Positions 23,384 through 33,191 of a stretch of DNA of 64,000 bases are shown in pieces. Position numbers and translations under genes: made by a program. The stretch lies in assembly GCF_963682185.1 (NCBI RefSeq), contig NZ_OY821667.1, forward strand, positions 310,001 through 374,000, read 5' to 3'. The number at the start of each line of letters is the position of its first letter. Within the stretch, counting starts at the first letter, position 1. Under the pieces are notes generated by a model. That model searched no databases, was not told the DNA's origin, and saw only the letters and a list, made by a program, of their open reading frames with translations. The DNA is from an uncultured Cohaesibacter sp. GTDB taxonomy: Bacteria > Pseudomonadota > Alphaproteobacteria > Rhizobiales > Cohaesibacteraceae.

Positions 23384-24181
23384 ATGGCAGACATTCTCAA
23401 AAAGATTGAAGCGTACAAGCGCGAGGAAATTGCCGCGGCCAAGCTTCACACCACGGTTGCCGATCTGAAAGCCCGCATTGGCGAACAGGCCCCCGTGCGC
23501 GGCTTCTACAATGCCCTCAAGGCCAAGGTTGATCACGGCCATTATGGCCTTATTGCGGAAGTAAAGAAAGCCAGCCCCTCGAAGGGCCTTATCCGGGAGG
23601 ATTTCGATCCTCCCAAACTTGCCAAGGCCTATGAAGAGGGCGGAGCTGCCTGTCTCTCCGTGCTCACCGATAGCCCGTCTTTTCAGGGACATCCGGAATT
23701 CCTGATCGCTGCGCGCGACGCGGTTTCCCTGCCTGTTCTGCGCAAGGATTTTCTGTTTGAACCCTATCAGGTTTACGAAGCCCGCGCATGGGGGGCCGAC
23801 TGCATCCTGATCATCATGGCGGCGGTCTCTGACGACGAAGCCAAGACGCTTGAGGAAACGGCTCTTGAGTTAGGCCTTGATGTGCTCGTTGAAGTGCATA
23901 ATAAAGAAGAGCTGGAACGGGCCCTCACCCACCTCACCTCGCCGCTACTGGGCATCAACAACCGCAATCTCAAAACCTTCGAAACCACGTTGCAAACCTC
24001 CATTGATCTGGCTCCCATGGTGCCGGATGACAAATTGCTGGTCGGCGAAAGCGGATTGTTCACACCACAGGATTTGGCTCTTCTTGCAACCAAAGCCAAC
24101 ATTCATACATTCCTGATAGGCGAAAGCCTGATGCGTCAGGATGATGTTGCCGCTGCAACGCGGGATTTGCTGGCACGCTAA
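23384..24181 (+). CDS. trpC: Indole-3-glycerol-phosphate synthase
   Basis: Ring closure in tryptophan synthesis; 265-residue TIM barrel. Signatures: [13 protein letters not shown] with the catalytic Lys, [25 protein letters not shown] with the second Lys, [26 protein letters not shown] and GESGL. No fused PRAI domain. It is followed by moaC after 56 bp. Confidence 0.98.
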   Translation: MADILKKIEAYKREEIAAAKLHTTVADLKARIGEQAPVRGFYNALKAKVDHGHYGLIAEVKKASPSKGLIREDFDPPKLAKAYEEGGAACLSVLTDSPSFQGHPEFLIAARDAVSLPVLRKDFLFEPYQVYEARAWGADCILIIMAAVSDDEAKTLEETALELGLDVLVEVHNKEELERALTHLTSPLLGINNRNLKTFETTLQTSIDLAPMVPDDKLLVGESGLFTPQDLALLATKANIHTFLIGESLMRQDDVAAATRDLLAR

Positions 24182-24237
24182 CTTCAGCCGGTTGAAAGCC
24201 TGAACGGATCTTGGCGCTTCTTGGGAGGGAAATTCAC

Positions 24238-24732
24238 ATGAGTGACGCGAAACTGACCCATCTTGACGACACCGGCGCCGCGAATATGGTCGATGTCTCC
24301 GCCAAGGCGCCAACCGTGCGCATTGCCGTAGCATCCGCCCATGTGCGCATGAAGCGTGAAACGCTCGACCTGATCCTTTCAGGCAACACCAAGAAGGGCG
24401 ACGTTCTGGCGACGGCCCGCATCGCCGGCATTATGGCTGCAAAGCGCACCCATGAGCTGATACCGCTGTGCCATCCGCTGGCCCTCTCCAAGGTCGCTGT
24501 GGACATTGAGGCAGACGAAACCCTGCCCGGGCTTGTGATAACCGCAACGGCCAAGCTGACCGGCCAAACCGGCGTTGAAATGGAAGCCCTGACGGCAGCC
24601 TCCATTGCCAGTCTTACGATCTACGATATGGCCAAGGCTGTCGACAAAGGCATGGTCATTTCCGATGTCCGCCTCTTGGAAAAACAGGGTGGCAAGTCCG
24701 GCCATTGGCAAGCCGATAGCAACAAGAAATAG
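24238..24732 (+). CDS. moaC: Cyclic pyranopterin monophosphate synthase
   Basis: Second enzyme of molybdenum-cofactor synthesis; 164 residues. Signatures: [34 protein letters not shown] and the late [19 protein letters not shown]. The ATG at 24238 has GGGAGGG eight bases upstream; the frame opens nine codons earlier without one. It is followed after 11 bp by moeA in the conserved trpC-moaC-moeA order. Confidence 0.97.
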   Translation: MSDAKLTHLDDTGAANMVDVSAKAPTVRIAVASAHVRMKRETLDLILSGNTKKGDVLATARIAGIMAAKRTHELIPLCHPLALSKVAVDIEADETLPGLVITATAKLTGQTGVEMEALTAASIASLTIYDMAKAVDKGMVISDVRLLEKQGGKSGHWQADSNKK

Positions 24733-24743
24733 GAGCGACTGGA

Positions 24744-25946
24744 ATGGCCCTTTTGAATGTCGATGACGCATTGGAGCAGCTGCTTTCCGATATTTCCATT
24801 TCGGAAGTGGAGAATATTTCCCTCCATAACGCGACCGCACGCGTTCTGGCAGCAGATCTGGTTGCAAACCGCGATCAGCCTCCCTTCAGGGCGTCTGCGA
24901 TGGATGGCTATGCCATCAGGGCCGACAATGTAAAAGAGCTCCCCACCAAGCTGCAAATCATCGGCGAGGTGCCTGCTGGCTACCATTTCCCTGATTCCGT
25001 TCACAATTGGGAAGCGGTACGCATCTTTACAGGCGCCCCTGTTCCCGAGGGAGCAGACACCGTCGTCATGCAGGAAAAAACCGAGCGCGACGGGGCTTTT
25101 GTGACAATCCAGCAGGAGATAACAAAGGGCTCCAACATTCGCGAGGCCGGGCAGGACTTCGCCAAAGGCGAAACATTGCTCAAGAAGGGCACCGAACTCA
25201 CCTATCGTCATCTGGCCCTTGCCGCAGCCATGAACCATGCCGTGCTTCCTGTCTACAAGCGTCCCGTCATTGCCATTCTGGCAACGGGTGATGAACTGGT
25301 CCTTCCGGGGGAAACGCCGACAGAAAGCCAGATCATCGCCGCCAACAATTTCGCCATTGCTTCCTTTGCCCAAACCATCGGTGCCGACATCATGGATCTG
25401 GGCATTGCTCGCGACGACATGACAGAGATTTCGACCACCATTGAAAAGGCCGTTGCCGCCGAAGTCGACTGCCTCATTACCATTGGCGGCGTGTCGGTCG
25501 GAGATCATGATCTGGTGCAGGAGGCGCTGAAAAACGCAGGCATGGATCTTAAATTCTGGCGCATCGCGATGCGGCCTGGCAAACCCCTGCTGGCTGGCAA
25601 ACTCGGCAAGACACAGGTGCTGGGCCTGCCGGGCAATCCGGTTTCATCCATGACATGCGCCCTGCTCTTCCTACAGCCCATCATCCGCAAGATGCTCGGC
25701 AAAAAGGGTCCTTATAAAGTCACAGATGCCTTGTTGGGCAATGCCTTGCCCGAGAATGACTATCGCCAAAGCTACATGCGGGCTCGCACGCATATAGATA
25801 AAGAAGGCCGCACCGTCGCTTCGATCTTCTCCGATCAAGACAGCTCTAAACTGTCCAGTTTTGCAGAAGCCGATTGCGTGATCATTCGCCCTCCGAACTC
25901 CCCCGCCAGCGAGGCCGGAGCCCCCTGCCAGATCATCACGCTATAA
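24744..25946 (+). CDS. moeA: Molybdopterin molybdenumtransferase
   Basis: Inserts molybdenum into molybdopterin; 400 residues. Signatures: FRASAMDGYAIRA, GAPVPEGADTVVMQE, ILATGDELV, ITIGGVSVGDHD and GLPGNPVSSM. Domain order is the normal MoeA I-IV. A strong terminator follows directly. In related genomes lexA and comEC lie next; here they are about 36 kb away. Confidence 0.97.
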   Translation: MALLNVDDALEQLLSDISISEVENISLHNATARVLAADLVANRDQPPFRASAMDGYAIRADNVKELPTKLQIIGEVPAGYHFPDSVHNWEAVRIFTGAPVPEGADTVVMQEKTERDGAFVTIQQEITKGSNIREAGQDFAKGETLLKKGTELTYRHLALAAAMNHAVLPVYKRPVIAILATGDELVLPGETPTESQIIAANNFAIASFAQTIGADIMDLGIARDDMTEISTTIEKAVAAEVDCLITIGGVSVGDHDLVQEALKNAGMDLKFWRIAMRPGKPLLAGKLGKTQVLGLPGNPVSSMTCALLFLQPIIRKMLGKKGPYKVTDALLGNALPENDYRQSYMRARTHIDKEGRTVASIFSDQDSSKLSSFAEADCVIIRPPNSPASEAGAPCQIITL

Positions 25947-25949
25947 AAA

Positions 25950-25984
25950 CAAAAGCCGGTTCCCTTTAGGAAACCGGCTTTTTA
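25950..25984 (+). terminator. Terminator of the trp-moa cluster
   Basis: AAGCCGGTTCC (25953-25963) pairs with GGAAACCGGCTT (25969-25980), with one bulged base, followed by TTTTT; a rho-independent terminator 5 bp after moeA. Confidence 0.9.
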
Positions 25985-26025
25985 AATCTGCCTGTCAGTG
26001 ATCTTACGCTTGATCGCACAATCAA

Positions 26026-26862
26026 TCAGTCTACAAAGGCCCGTTCGACGACGAAACTGGCGGGACGTGCATTGGACCCTTCAACCAGATTGAATTTTTC
26101 CAGCATATCCTTGGTGTCATTGAGCATCGCCATGGATCCGCAAATCATCGCCCGGTCTACATCAGGATTGATCGGCGGCACACCGAGATCCTCAAACAGC
26201 TTGCCCGATTCCATCAGATCGGTAATGCGTCCCATGCGTGGAAAGTCTTCGCGTGTCACCGAGGTATAATGAATGAGCCGTCCCTTGGCGAATTCACCCA
26301 CAAGCGGATCATTGTTGCAGATCTCGACCAGTTCCTCGCCATATTTCAGCTCATCAATCTCACGGCAGGTATGTGTCAGGATCACCTGGTCAAACTTTTC
26401 ATACGTTTCAGGGTCACGAATGAGCGAGGCGAAGGGCGCAATGCCGGTACCGGTAGAGAACATATAGACGCGCTTGCCTGGAATAAGTGCATCATTGACC
26501 AGTGTACCGGTCGGCTTTTTGCGCATGAGAATCGTGTCACCTACCTTGATCTTCTGCAGATGTTCGGTCAGCGGACCATCTGGCACCTTGATCGAGTAGA
26601 ACTCGACCTCTTCATCCCATGAAGGGCTGGCAACCGAATAGGCGCGAAAGACCGGTCGCTCTGCATTTGGCAGGCCGATCATCACAAATTCACCAGAACG
26701 AAAACGGAAACTTGCCGGGCGCGTAATTCTGAACTTGAACAGCCGATCCGTATAATGCTTCACTTCTGTTACGGTTTCTGCAAACACATTTGCCGGAATC
26801 GGAAAGGCCGATTTACTGGCGGCACTGGCGCTAGCTTGAGAAGTCTCATTTGGCTGCGTCAT
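26026..26862 (-). CDS. fpr: Ferredoxin--NADP+ reductase
   Basis: FAD-dependent reductase exchanging electrons between NADPH and ferredoxin or flavodoxin; 278 residues. After a Ser/Ala-rich 20-residue head comes the FAD domain (RPVFRAYSVASP, the RxYS motif), then the NADP domain with STGTGIAPFASLIRDP and MICGSMAML. The C-terminus ends FVVERAFVD, as in bacterial subfamily I/II FPRs. It is convergent with moeA and appears monocistronic. It could supply low-potential electrons to radical-SAM enzymes such as the GRE activase, but that is only inference. Confidence 0.94.
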   Translation of the reverse strand: MTQPNETSQASASAASKSAFPIPANVFAETVTEVKHYTDRLFKFRITRPASFRFRSGEFVMIGLPNAERPVFRAYSVASPSWDEEVEFYSIKVPDGPLTEHLQKIKVGDTILMRKKPTGTLVNDALIPGKRVYMFSTGTGIAPFASLIRDPETYEKFDQVILTHTCREIDELKYGEELVEICNNDPLVGEFAKGRLIHYTSVTREDFPRMGRITDLMESGKLFEDLGVPPINPDVDRAMICGSMAMLNDTKDMLEKFNLVEGSNARPASFVVERAFVD

Positions 26863-27340
26863 TGCTTACTCCTTCAAGTTATTCAGGCTACATCCGCACA
26901 CATATCAGGACGCGCCTTGCCCTAGCAATCACCCGCGCGAACCAGTCTCTTCGAAAGCCGGTTCGAGACGAAATCAGGCCGTTATATCATGTCGATCTGA
27001 AAACAAAAGACCATTCAGGGGCTATCTATTGCAATTAAGTTCATTCTAACGGCTATTCGTCTGCCCCGTCACTATGGCAATCACAAAATTGCTACAACAT
27101 TACCTATTTTTCATAGTTGGGAATGCGTGCCACGCAAAGGTCTACCCTGCCCGAGAAGGGCGATCGTTAACCATAGGCAGTTCTAACAGGTTTGGTTTCC
27201 ACTGATTTTTGAAAAATTTTGATTCAATTTTATTGTGTTGCAAATAGACAACGCAACCCTTGATATATTTCCTTCTATCTGCGCCGGTCAGACACCAAAG
27301 GCTATGCCCACATGCCGGTAAAACAATATTTTTCAATGAC
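26863..27340. other. Intergenic region upstream of fpr
   Basis: About 480 bp with nothing convincing. Short frames on both strands lack start signals and family features, and the stretch after 27010 is AT-rich. It may mark the left border of the accessory segment between moeA/fpr and lexA. No integrase, tRNA or direct repeat is visible. Confidence 0.5.
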
Positions 27341-27694
27341 TTATAAATAATATCTCAGCAAGAATTCTTCTCTTGAAAACCAGTATCTAGACGGATGCGC
27401 CAAGTTTTTGAAATAAATTCCAATGCGCACGCAGGAAGTATTCGTCGGAGGTTTAAGGCAAGGGATGCCGACCAATAGGCTTCTCAAAACCCATTTGAAT
27501 ACAAATCCTGCCGAAAGCATTCCTGAAAAACCATATATTTCATACCCATAGAAAAATATGGTCGTTCCCAGACAAATTCCGCTCAAAGCGCACCCAAACA
27601 CCACAACCAAAATCCACCATTGGTTGTGATGTTGACTATTGCAATCATATTCAATATTAAATACTAAATTGCAAATTGAATTAGTAACACTCAT
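27341..27694 (-). CDS. Possible small membrane protein (doubtful)
   Basis: 117-residue frame with one or two hydrophobic stretches (WWILVVVFGCALSGICLGT; YEIYGFSGMLSAGFVFKWVL). No ribosome binding site precedes the ATG, composition is AT-rich unlike the neighbours, and no family is recognised. It could be a decayed gene or a chance frame in the space upstream of csgF. Confidence 0.25.
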   Translation of the reverse strand: MSVTNSICNLVFNIEYDCNSQHHNQWWILVVVFGCALSGICLGTTIFFYGYEIYGFSGMLSAGFVFKWVLRSLLVGIPCLKPPTNTSCVRIGIYFKNLAHPSRYWFSREEFLLRYYL

Positions 27695-27772
27695 TGGTTG
27701 TTTTATGCTTGGCTGCTGTTTGTCAACGCATGACGAATAAAAGCGCCAGGCCGTGGCTCAGGAGACATTGAA

Positions 27773-28219
27773 TTGAGAATAGCGCTTACACTGGCCAGCC
27801 TGATGCTCTTAGCATGTGCTGCCAACGCATCAGAACTTGTCTATACGCCGGTAAACCCAACTTTCGGCGGCAGCCCATATAATTCATCTCACCTTCTGTC
27901 CATTGCGAGTGCGCAGAAATCTGCCACCGCGTCTGACGCTGACGATAGCAGCTCGTCAAGCAGCAGTAGCAGCAGCTCAAGTGACGACACCACGGCAGAC
28001 CTCTTCGTAAGCCAGTTGCAAAGCCGTTTGCTCTCCGCGCTGGCAAGTCAGGTTACAGAAGCAATTTTCGGGGACGATCCGCAAGACAGCGGGACAATTA
28101 CTTTTGGCGATACTGAAATCACATTTGATCAGACCGGAGATTCCATCGCGCTGACCATCACAGATTTCACCGACGGAACCGTAACAAATATTGAAGTTCC
28201 TCAATTAGTAACAGACTGA
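27773..28219 (+). CDS. csgF: Curli assembly/transport component CsgF
   Basis: 148-residue secreted accessory factor that joins the CsgG pore and couples subunit export to nucleation. The signal peptide ends around ANASELVY. The diagnostic mature N-terminus VNPTFGGSPYN is the CsgG-binding segment, and LLSIASAQKSA follows. Oddity: a run of 12 serines (residues 59-70) flanked by aspartates replaces the usual short linker. The start is TTG at 27773 with GGAG nine bases upstream; no ATG is suitably placed. It precedes csgG by 15 bp. Confidence 0.9.
   Translation: MRIALTLASLMLLACAANASELVYTPVNPTFGGSPYNSSHLLSIASAQKSATASDADDSSSSSSSSSSSSDDTTADLFVSQLQSRLLSALASQVTEAIFGDDPQDSGTITFGDTEITFDQTGDSIALTITDFTDGTVTNIEVPQLVTD
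27947..27982 (+). repeat. Serine-codon tract in csgF
   Basis: Twelve consecutive serine codons (mainly AGC) between aspartate codons. Mixed codon use (AGC, AGT, TCG, TCA) argues for selection on the peptide rather than recent slippage. Confidence 0.8.
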
Positions 28220-28234
28220 TGTTCGGCGATCACA

Positions 28235-29299
28235 ATGAATAAACCTATCCAATTCCGTTCCAGATCCACTATTGTCTCGCGACGCTCTCTGGCTGCCCCT
28301 CTTCTGCTCTCGCTGGTTACCCTTGCGGGATGCGCCACCAACAAAAGCTTGATGACAGAGGCCCCGCATGTTGCAGAAGTCAGTGAAGCCAACTTGCGTC
28401 TAAGAAACATTCCGGCACCGAAACATCGCATTCCGGTCGCAGTCTATGACTTCCGAGATGAAACGGGACAATATCGCGAAGCCCAGAGCTATCAGCAATT
28501 GTCTCGTGCGGTGACCCAGGGTGGTGTCTCGATTCTCATCAAGGCTTTGCAGGATGCTGGCAACCGGCGCTGGTTTACCGTGATGGAACGCAACAAGCTG
28601 GCCAACCTGCTCAAGGAACGCCAGATCATTACAGAAATGCGTCGGCTCTATCGGGGCGAAGAGAAGATCAACGCGAAGGCCCTGCCTCCGCTCAAACATG
28701 CAGCCATCATCATCGAAGGTGGGATCATCGGCTATAACCACAATGTTCAGACCGGTGGGCTGGGCGCGTCCTATCTGGGTATTACCGGTGACAGCGATTA
28801 CTCAAAAGACGAAATCACGGTTTCCTTGCGTGCCATTTCAACCAAGACGGGCGAAGTCCTTACTACGGTCACCGCAAGAAAAACCGTGGTATCGGTCGGT
28901 CTTCAAGCTTCGGTCTTCCGCTATGTTAAACTGGATGAGCTGCTACAGGCCGAAGGTGGCTTCACCAACAACGAGCCAAGTCAGATTGCTTTGGAATCCG
29001 CCGTCGAAAAAGCGGTTGAAGCTCTGATTGTCGAAGGCGTCGAGCTGGATATCTGGCAATTCAAAGATCCGAACTTCGGCTCCTCCTACGTGCAGACACT
29101 GCAATCAGAACAATATAAAGAAGCCGATAGCGCTGCTCCAGCGTCAATGGCCGCACCTGAAACGAAAAATGCAACCACCATTTCGGCAACAGTGCCCAAA
29201 CTGGTAGTAAGCAAAGCGGTTCGTCCTAAGCCAGAAGTACGCGAAACAACAAGAAGATTACCACCACCATATTCCAGCAACGAAGATCCGCTCGGATAA
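28235..29299 (+). CDS. csgG: Curli secretion channel lipoprotein CsgG
   Basis: Outer-membrane pore for curlin export, 354 residues. The lipobox LAGC puts the lipidated cysteine at residue 33. The family core follows: PVAVYDFRDETGQY, an oligomerisation domain with RWFTVMERNKLANLLKERQII, and the beta-barrel region around GASYLGITGDSDYSKDEITVSLRAI. E. coli CsgG is 277 residues; here a C-terminal tail of about 65 residues, Pro/Thr/Arg-rich, is added. It is separated from the curlin genes by a strong terminator, so csgF-csgG form a transcript of their own. Confidence 0.95.
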   Translation: MNKPIQFRSRSTIVSRRSLAAPLLLSLVTLAGCATNKSLMTEAPHVAEVSEANLRLRNIPAPKHRIPVAVYDFRDETGQYREAQSYQQLSRAVTQGGVSILIKALQDAGNRRWFTVMERNKLANLLKERQIITEMRRLYRGEEKINAKALPPLKHAAIIIEGGIIGYNHNVQTGGLGASYLGITGDSDYSKDEITVSLRAISTKTGEVLTTVTARKTVVSVGLQASVFRYVKLDELLQAEGGFTNNEPSQIALESAVEKAVEALIVEGVELDIWQFKDPNFGSSYVQTLQSEQYKEADSAAPASMAAPETKNATTISATVPKLVVSKAVRPKPEVRETTRRLPPPYSSNEDPLG

Positions 29300-29325
29300 A
29301 AACTCATCAATAGTTGCATCAAGTT

Positions 29326-29368
29326 GTATAGGAATGAAAACATTCATAGTTTTCATTCCTATTTTTAT
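29326..29368 (+). terminator. Strong terminator after csgG
   Basis: Perfect 14-base inverted repeat, arms 29328-29341 and 29349-29362 (core GGAATGAAAAC/GTTTTCATTCC), seven-base loop, followed by TTTTTATTT. It separates csgFG from the subunit genes, which need a promoter in 29369-29595. Confidence 0.92.
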
Positions 29369-29595
29369 TTGAATTTACTGATTAACCAACTGAATTAAAC
29401 ATAACAATACAATTAAACTACACTTTTAATTAAATTCATTCTTCCATATTGACTTCCAAAGTTAAGAAGAGGTAAATAGGTTGCACTGCCGCCAATATAA
29501 TATCACTAGTTGCATACAGATCGTGCATGGAGGCGAGCATCAGTTGCTCAGGTGGTGGCAAGTTTGAAAAACGTGATTCATATTGGAGACATCAA

Positions 29596-31131
29596 ATGAC
29601 CAAGATTCGTTTGGCACTTTTAGCCGCAGTTGCTTCCGGTGTTGTTGGAGGGGGATACGCATACGCAGCAGGTGGCAACGATGCCGCTATTCGTCAGAAT
29701 GGTGACGGCAACGTGGCCTCTATCAATCAGAGCGCAGGCACTGACAACCAGTTCAACAATACAGGGTCGGGCGATACAAGCGCTGCGTTCCAGGATGGTG
29801 ACAACAACTCCATTACCGCTGTGCAGAGCGGCTCATCAAACGCAATCGGCCTTACCGGCAACCAGTTCAACACAATTGGGGATGTCACTTATAAGATCGG
29901 ACATACTGGTGTTGATCGCACCTCTTGGGGTGTACCTGCCGTCAACTATGATGCAGACGCAACCAGCGGTGTCGCTCAGATCGGTGACGATAACAGCCTA
30001 GACGTAACTCAGGAAATCGGCAGCAACATCGTTGGCGGCGTGGTTCAGTTCAGTTCTTCAGCCAGGAGTGCCGCAGGCCAGAAAAACGAACTCGAAATCG
30101 ATCAGGTTGGTGGGACCGGCAACCAAATCAAGCAGGTCTTGCAGGCTGTGGCTCAGGGGTCTCAAAACACGGCAACCATCACGCAGAATGGCTCAGGCAA
30201 CGTGATCAATGCTGTCAACCAGATCGGTCTTGATGTCAACGGTTCCGCGTCCAATGTGAATAGCATCACAGCCACGATTAATGGCGACAGCAACGGCACC
30301 GCCGCACTGTCTGGCAAAGCTTTGGCCTCAGGCGCAACAACCAGCGAATTGAACCAGATGGGTGAAGACAACAGCATCACCCTGAATATCAATGGCGACT
30401 CAAACGCCTTCGGGGTAACCCAGAACAACTATCTAGGTGGACGCAACACCCTTTCCGCTCTCAACATCACCGGCGGCGGCAACCAGTTGGGTGTCTTGCA
30501 GGACGCAAATAAAGTCTCTACCAACCACAATGATCTGACCATCAGCGAAATTGATGGCAGCGACAACAATATCGGCGTGAAGCAGATTGGCAACAACTAT
30601 GGCCTCATTGATCTGCAGTCGGCCAGCAACAGCAACCTGATCGGTCTCTCCCAGACCGGTACCAACAGCGCGACCATTACAATCACATCCGGTGACAGTA
30701 ACGACTTTGACGCTCTGCAGGAAGACTACAACCAGCTGACCATCACGGCAAACGGTAGCTCCAACATCCTGAAAACCATGCAGACCGCATCAGTCTCAGG
30801 TACCGATAACCAGTTGACCGTCGATATCTTTGGCTCAAGCAACAACACGACTGACTTCACCACGGCGAACGCAGCCGATGCTATTGGCCTGACAGCAGGC
30901 GAGCTCATCCAGACCGGTTATGGCAACGAAGCAACCATTTCCGTTGGTGACTCATCCTATAACAGCAACAACAACTCCTTCGCCCTGAGCCAGTTGGGCA
31001 ATAGCAACGAAGCAACCATCTCTGTTACAGGCGGCAGCGACAATCAGGTCGCCGTACTGCAGAGTGGCAATTCCAATAGTTCCAGCGTGGCCCAGACCGG
31101 GTCTTCCAACGTGGTTGGTATCGCTCAGTAA
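29596..31131 (+). CDS. Large curlin-repeat amyloid protein 1
   Basis: 511 residues from ATG 29596, preceded by TTGGAGAC. The signal peptide MTKIRLALLAAVASGVVGGG is followed by roughly twenty imperfect curlin repeats: Asn/Asp-Ser-Asn turns and Gln-x-Gly-x-x-Asn strands such as AVQSGSSNAIGL, TITQNGSGNVINAV and VAVLQSGNSNSSSVAQ. CsgA/CsgB of E. coli have five repeats in about 150 residues, so this is far longer. The C-terminus SSNVVGIAQ is shared with the next gene. A hairpin (31155-31182) lies in the 156-bp spacer that follows. Major or minor subunit status cannot be told. Confidence 0.9.
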   Translation: MTKIRLALLAAVASGVVGGGYAYAAGGNDAAIRQNGDGNVASINQSAGTDNQFNNTGSGDTSAAFQDGDNNSITAVQSGSSNAIGLTGNQFNTIGDVTYKIGHTGVDRTSWGVPAVNYDADATSGVAQIGDDNSLDVTQEIGSNIVGGVVQFSSSARSAAGQKNELEIDQVGGTGNQIKQVLQAVAQGSQNTATITQNGSGNVINAVNQIGLDVNGSASNVNSITATINGDSNGTAALSGKALASGATTSELNQMGEDNSITLNINGDSNAFGVTQNNYLGGRNTLSALNITGGGNQLGVLQDANKVSTNHNDLTISEIDGSDNNIGVKQIGNNYGLIDLQSASNSNLIGLSQTGTNSATITITSGDSNDFDALQEDYNQLTITANGSSNILKTMQTASVSGTDNQLTVDIFGSSNNTTDFTTANAADAIGLTAGELIQTGYGNEATISVGDSSYNSNNNSFALSQLGNSNEATISVTGGSDNQVAVLQSGNSNSSSVAQTGSSNVVGIAQ

Positions 31132-31152
31132 GAGCCATTCCAAAAGGATAAA

Positions 31153-31184
31153 GACTGGAGGGACGCACTCCCGCCCCTCCAGCC
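31153..31184 (+). promoter_or_regulatory. Intercistronic hairpin between curlin genes 1 and 2
   Basis: CTGGAGGG (31155-31162) and CCCTCCAG (31175-31182) form an eight-base stem with no T-run after it; more likely an mRNA-stabilising or processing hairpin than a terminator. Confidence 0.5.
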
Positions 31185-31287
31185 ATATGTGGCCTCGCCC
31201 AAAAACCTATTTCAGTTTCCCCATGAGGGCAGATACAGGCTTTCTGTTAACACGATTGATTAGAAGAAATTTTATTGGAGAGAGCAA

Positions 31288-33087
31288 ATGACTAAAGTTC
31301 GCCTGGCATTGCTTGCAACCGCAGCGACAGGAGTTCTCACTGTTGCAGGTCTGGCCTATGCAGCAAACAACGAAGCCTATATCGAGCAGTCAGGAAGCGA
31401 CAATACCGCATCCATTGATCAGACCAATTCAGGCGCAGAGACAACTGGCAACAAATTCGGTAGCAGCACATTGACGGTACGCCAGGAAGGCGACCTCAAC
31501 AGTATCGATTCCATCCAGAGCGGAGACAGCAACTCCATCGGCCTGCAAGGCGATGGCGTTGATCAGCTCGGCGCGAACAACGAAATCGAGATTTGGCAGA
31601 CGTCGGATAGCAACACCATCGGCTCCGTGCAGCAGATCGAGAGCACTGCAACCGGAGCAGACGGCTCCAACTATCTTAGAGTAAAGCAGCAGGTCGGCGA
31701 CAACAACATCGTAGGCACTGTCACTCAAGAAACAACAGCTGATGGCAACAACCGTGCCATTCTAAGGCAGGACGGCTCCGACAACCGCATCAAATCCGTA
31801 AGCCAGTATAATAATGGCGACGCCGAGAACAATGCTGTCGTCCGTATTACAGGTGACAGCAACGGTACGAACGATACACTCACCGGATACGCTTTAGAAA
31901 GCGGTGCGAGCGGCAGCACGATCTCCCAGTCTGGAAGTGACAACACCATAAAGCTGTATATGGAAGGAAACAGAAACCAGTTTGGCTCGAACCAGTCAAA
32001 TACACTTGGTGGAGCCAACAAGATAAATCCAAACGAGGCAACTGACGCCATCGAAATTCAAGGTGACGACAACCAGATCGGCATAACCCAAAAAGCTCAA
32101 CAGGCTGGAGACATCAACAGTCTGACCCTCAAACACATTACGGGAAATTCCAACAATGTCGGCGTATCCCAACAAGGTTGGGGTCTGACGACCGGCACAA
32201 TTGAACTGGGTGACAGCTCAAATAATAACGCTGTTTTCCTTCAACAAAAACACGGAGCCGACGCGAATATCAAAATTGTCGAAGGTGACTCGAACCGAAT
32301 TCGCGTAAAACAGGATTATGCAAGCACAATCAATAATGACGCCTCAGTGACGATCACGTCATCCGACATGGTAAGCCTGAACAACGAAGCCTACATTAAT
32401 CAGCAAGGCAACGGCCATTTCGCCAAGACGACCATTGTAGGCGATCAGAACTACAGTCTTGTTTACCAAGAAAATGGCTATAGCAACAGCGGCACCGACA
32501 ATATCACTGGTGACGACAACTCTGTCATCATCATGCAAAAGAATGGAAGTCACGACAATATTGCTGACATATCCGTAAACGGTGCTTCAAACGATGTACG
32601 AAGCTGGCAGACCTACAGCAACAGCAGCGACGTTTGGGTCAGCATTGCAGGTGACTACAACCAAGTCAAAACGACCCAGCAAACGTCCGATACAGACGCA
32701 ATCGACTTTGACATCGTCGGCAACAGCAATGACTTCGATGCGACGCAGTATGACAGCGCTGGCAGCTCAATGAACATCGACATCTTCGGTGACTTCAACG
32801 GGAAAGGTGCGTGGACATCAGGGGGCTCGGCGGCATCGGTTAGCCTAACAGCGGGTTATCTGAGCCAGACTGGCGTTGGCAACGAGCTCAATATCTCCAT
32901 CGGCTCTGCTAGCGATCCAAGCTCAAGCAACTTGGTTGCGGCTCTGCAGGATGGCGATAGCAACCTGATCGATGTCGACATTTCAGAAGGCGCATCCAAC
33001 GAAGTCGCAATCCAACAGAATGGCAATGGCAATGTGTCTGTCGTCACCCAGATCGGCTCTTCCAACATCGTTGGCATCAGCCAGTAA
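31288..33087 (+). CDS. Large curlin-repeat amyloid protein 2
   Basis: 599 residues, the longest curlin-like protein here. Signal peptide MTKVRLALLATAATGVLTVAG with cleavage near LAYA-AN, then curlin repeats throughout (YIEQSGSDNTASIDQ; SIQSGDSNSIGLQ; VAIQQNGNGNVSVVTQ). The signal peptide and the C-terminal 100 residues closely parallel protein 1, so the two arose by tandem duplication. An internal GDSNG...G-AL-SG module is also shared with protein 4. GGAGAG lies 10 bases upstream of the ATG. Secreted through CsgG by inference. Confidence 0.9.
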   Translation: MTKVRLALLATAATGVLTVAGLAYAANNEAYIEQSGSDNTASIDQTNSGAETTGNKFGSSTLTVRQEGDLNSIDSIQSGDSNSIGLQGDGVDQLGANNEIEIWQTSDSNTIGSVQQIESTATGADGSNYLRVKQQVGDNNIVGTVTQETTADGNNRAILRQDGSDNRIKSVSQYNNGDAENNAVVRITGDSNGTNDTLTGYALESGASGSTISQSGSDNTIKLYMEGNRNQFGSNQSNTLGGANKINPNEATDAIEIQGDDNQIGITQKAQQAGDINSLTLKHITGNSNNVGVSQQGWGLTTGTIELGDSSNNNAVFLQQKHGADANIKIVEGDSNRIRVKQDYASTINNDASVTITSSDMVSLNNEAYINQQGNGHFAKTTIVGDQNYSLVYQENGYSNSGTDNITGDDNSVIIMQKNGSHDNIADISVNGASNDVRSWQTYSNSSDVWVSIAGDYNQVKTTQQTSDTDAIDFDIVGNSNDFDATQYDSAGSSMNIDIFGDFNGKGAWTSGGSAASVSLTAGYLSQTGVGNELNISIGSASDPSSSNLVAALQDGDSNLIDVDISEGASNEVAIQQNGNGNVSVVTQIGSSNIVGISQ

Positions 33088-33122
33088 GCTCTCTGACGGA
33101 AGTTGAATAGGAAGAATAATCT

Positions 33123-33150
33123 TAGAATGGGCGACCCCTCGCCCATTCAT
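33123..33150 (+). promoter_or_regulatory. Intercistronic hairpin between curlin genes 2 and 3
   Basis: Perfect ten-base stem GAATGGGCGA (33125-33134) / TCGCCCATTC (33139-33148) around CCCC, with no T-run following; comparable to the hairpin in the preceding spacer. Confidence 0.55.
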
Positions 33151-33191
33151 CATCGGTTCTAAAGCAGCTTGAAAGCCACAAAGGCAGTCTC

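Noticed and set aside
22202-23692. Minus-strand open frame of about 496 codons opposite trpD
   Set aside because: Antisense shadow of trpD/trpC, whose motifs are intact.
26940-26990. Possible tRNA fragment (a GGTTCGA T-loop-like string)
   Set aside because: No acceptor or anticodon stem can be formed around it.
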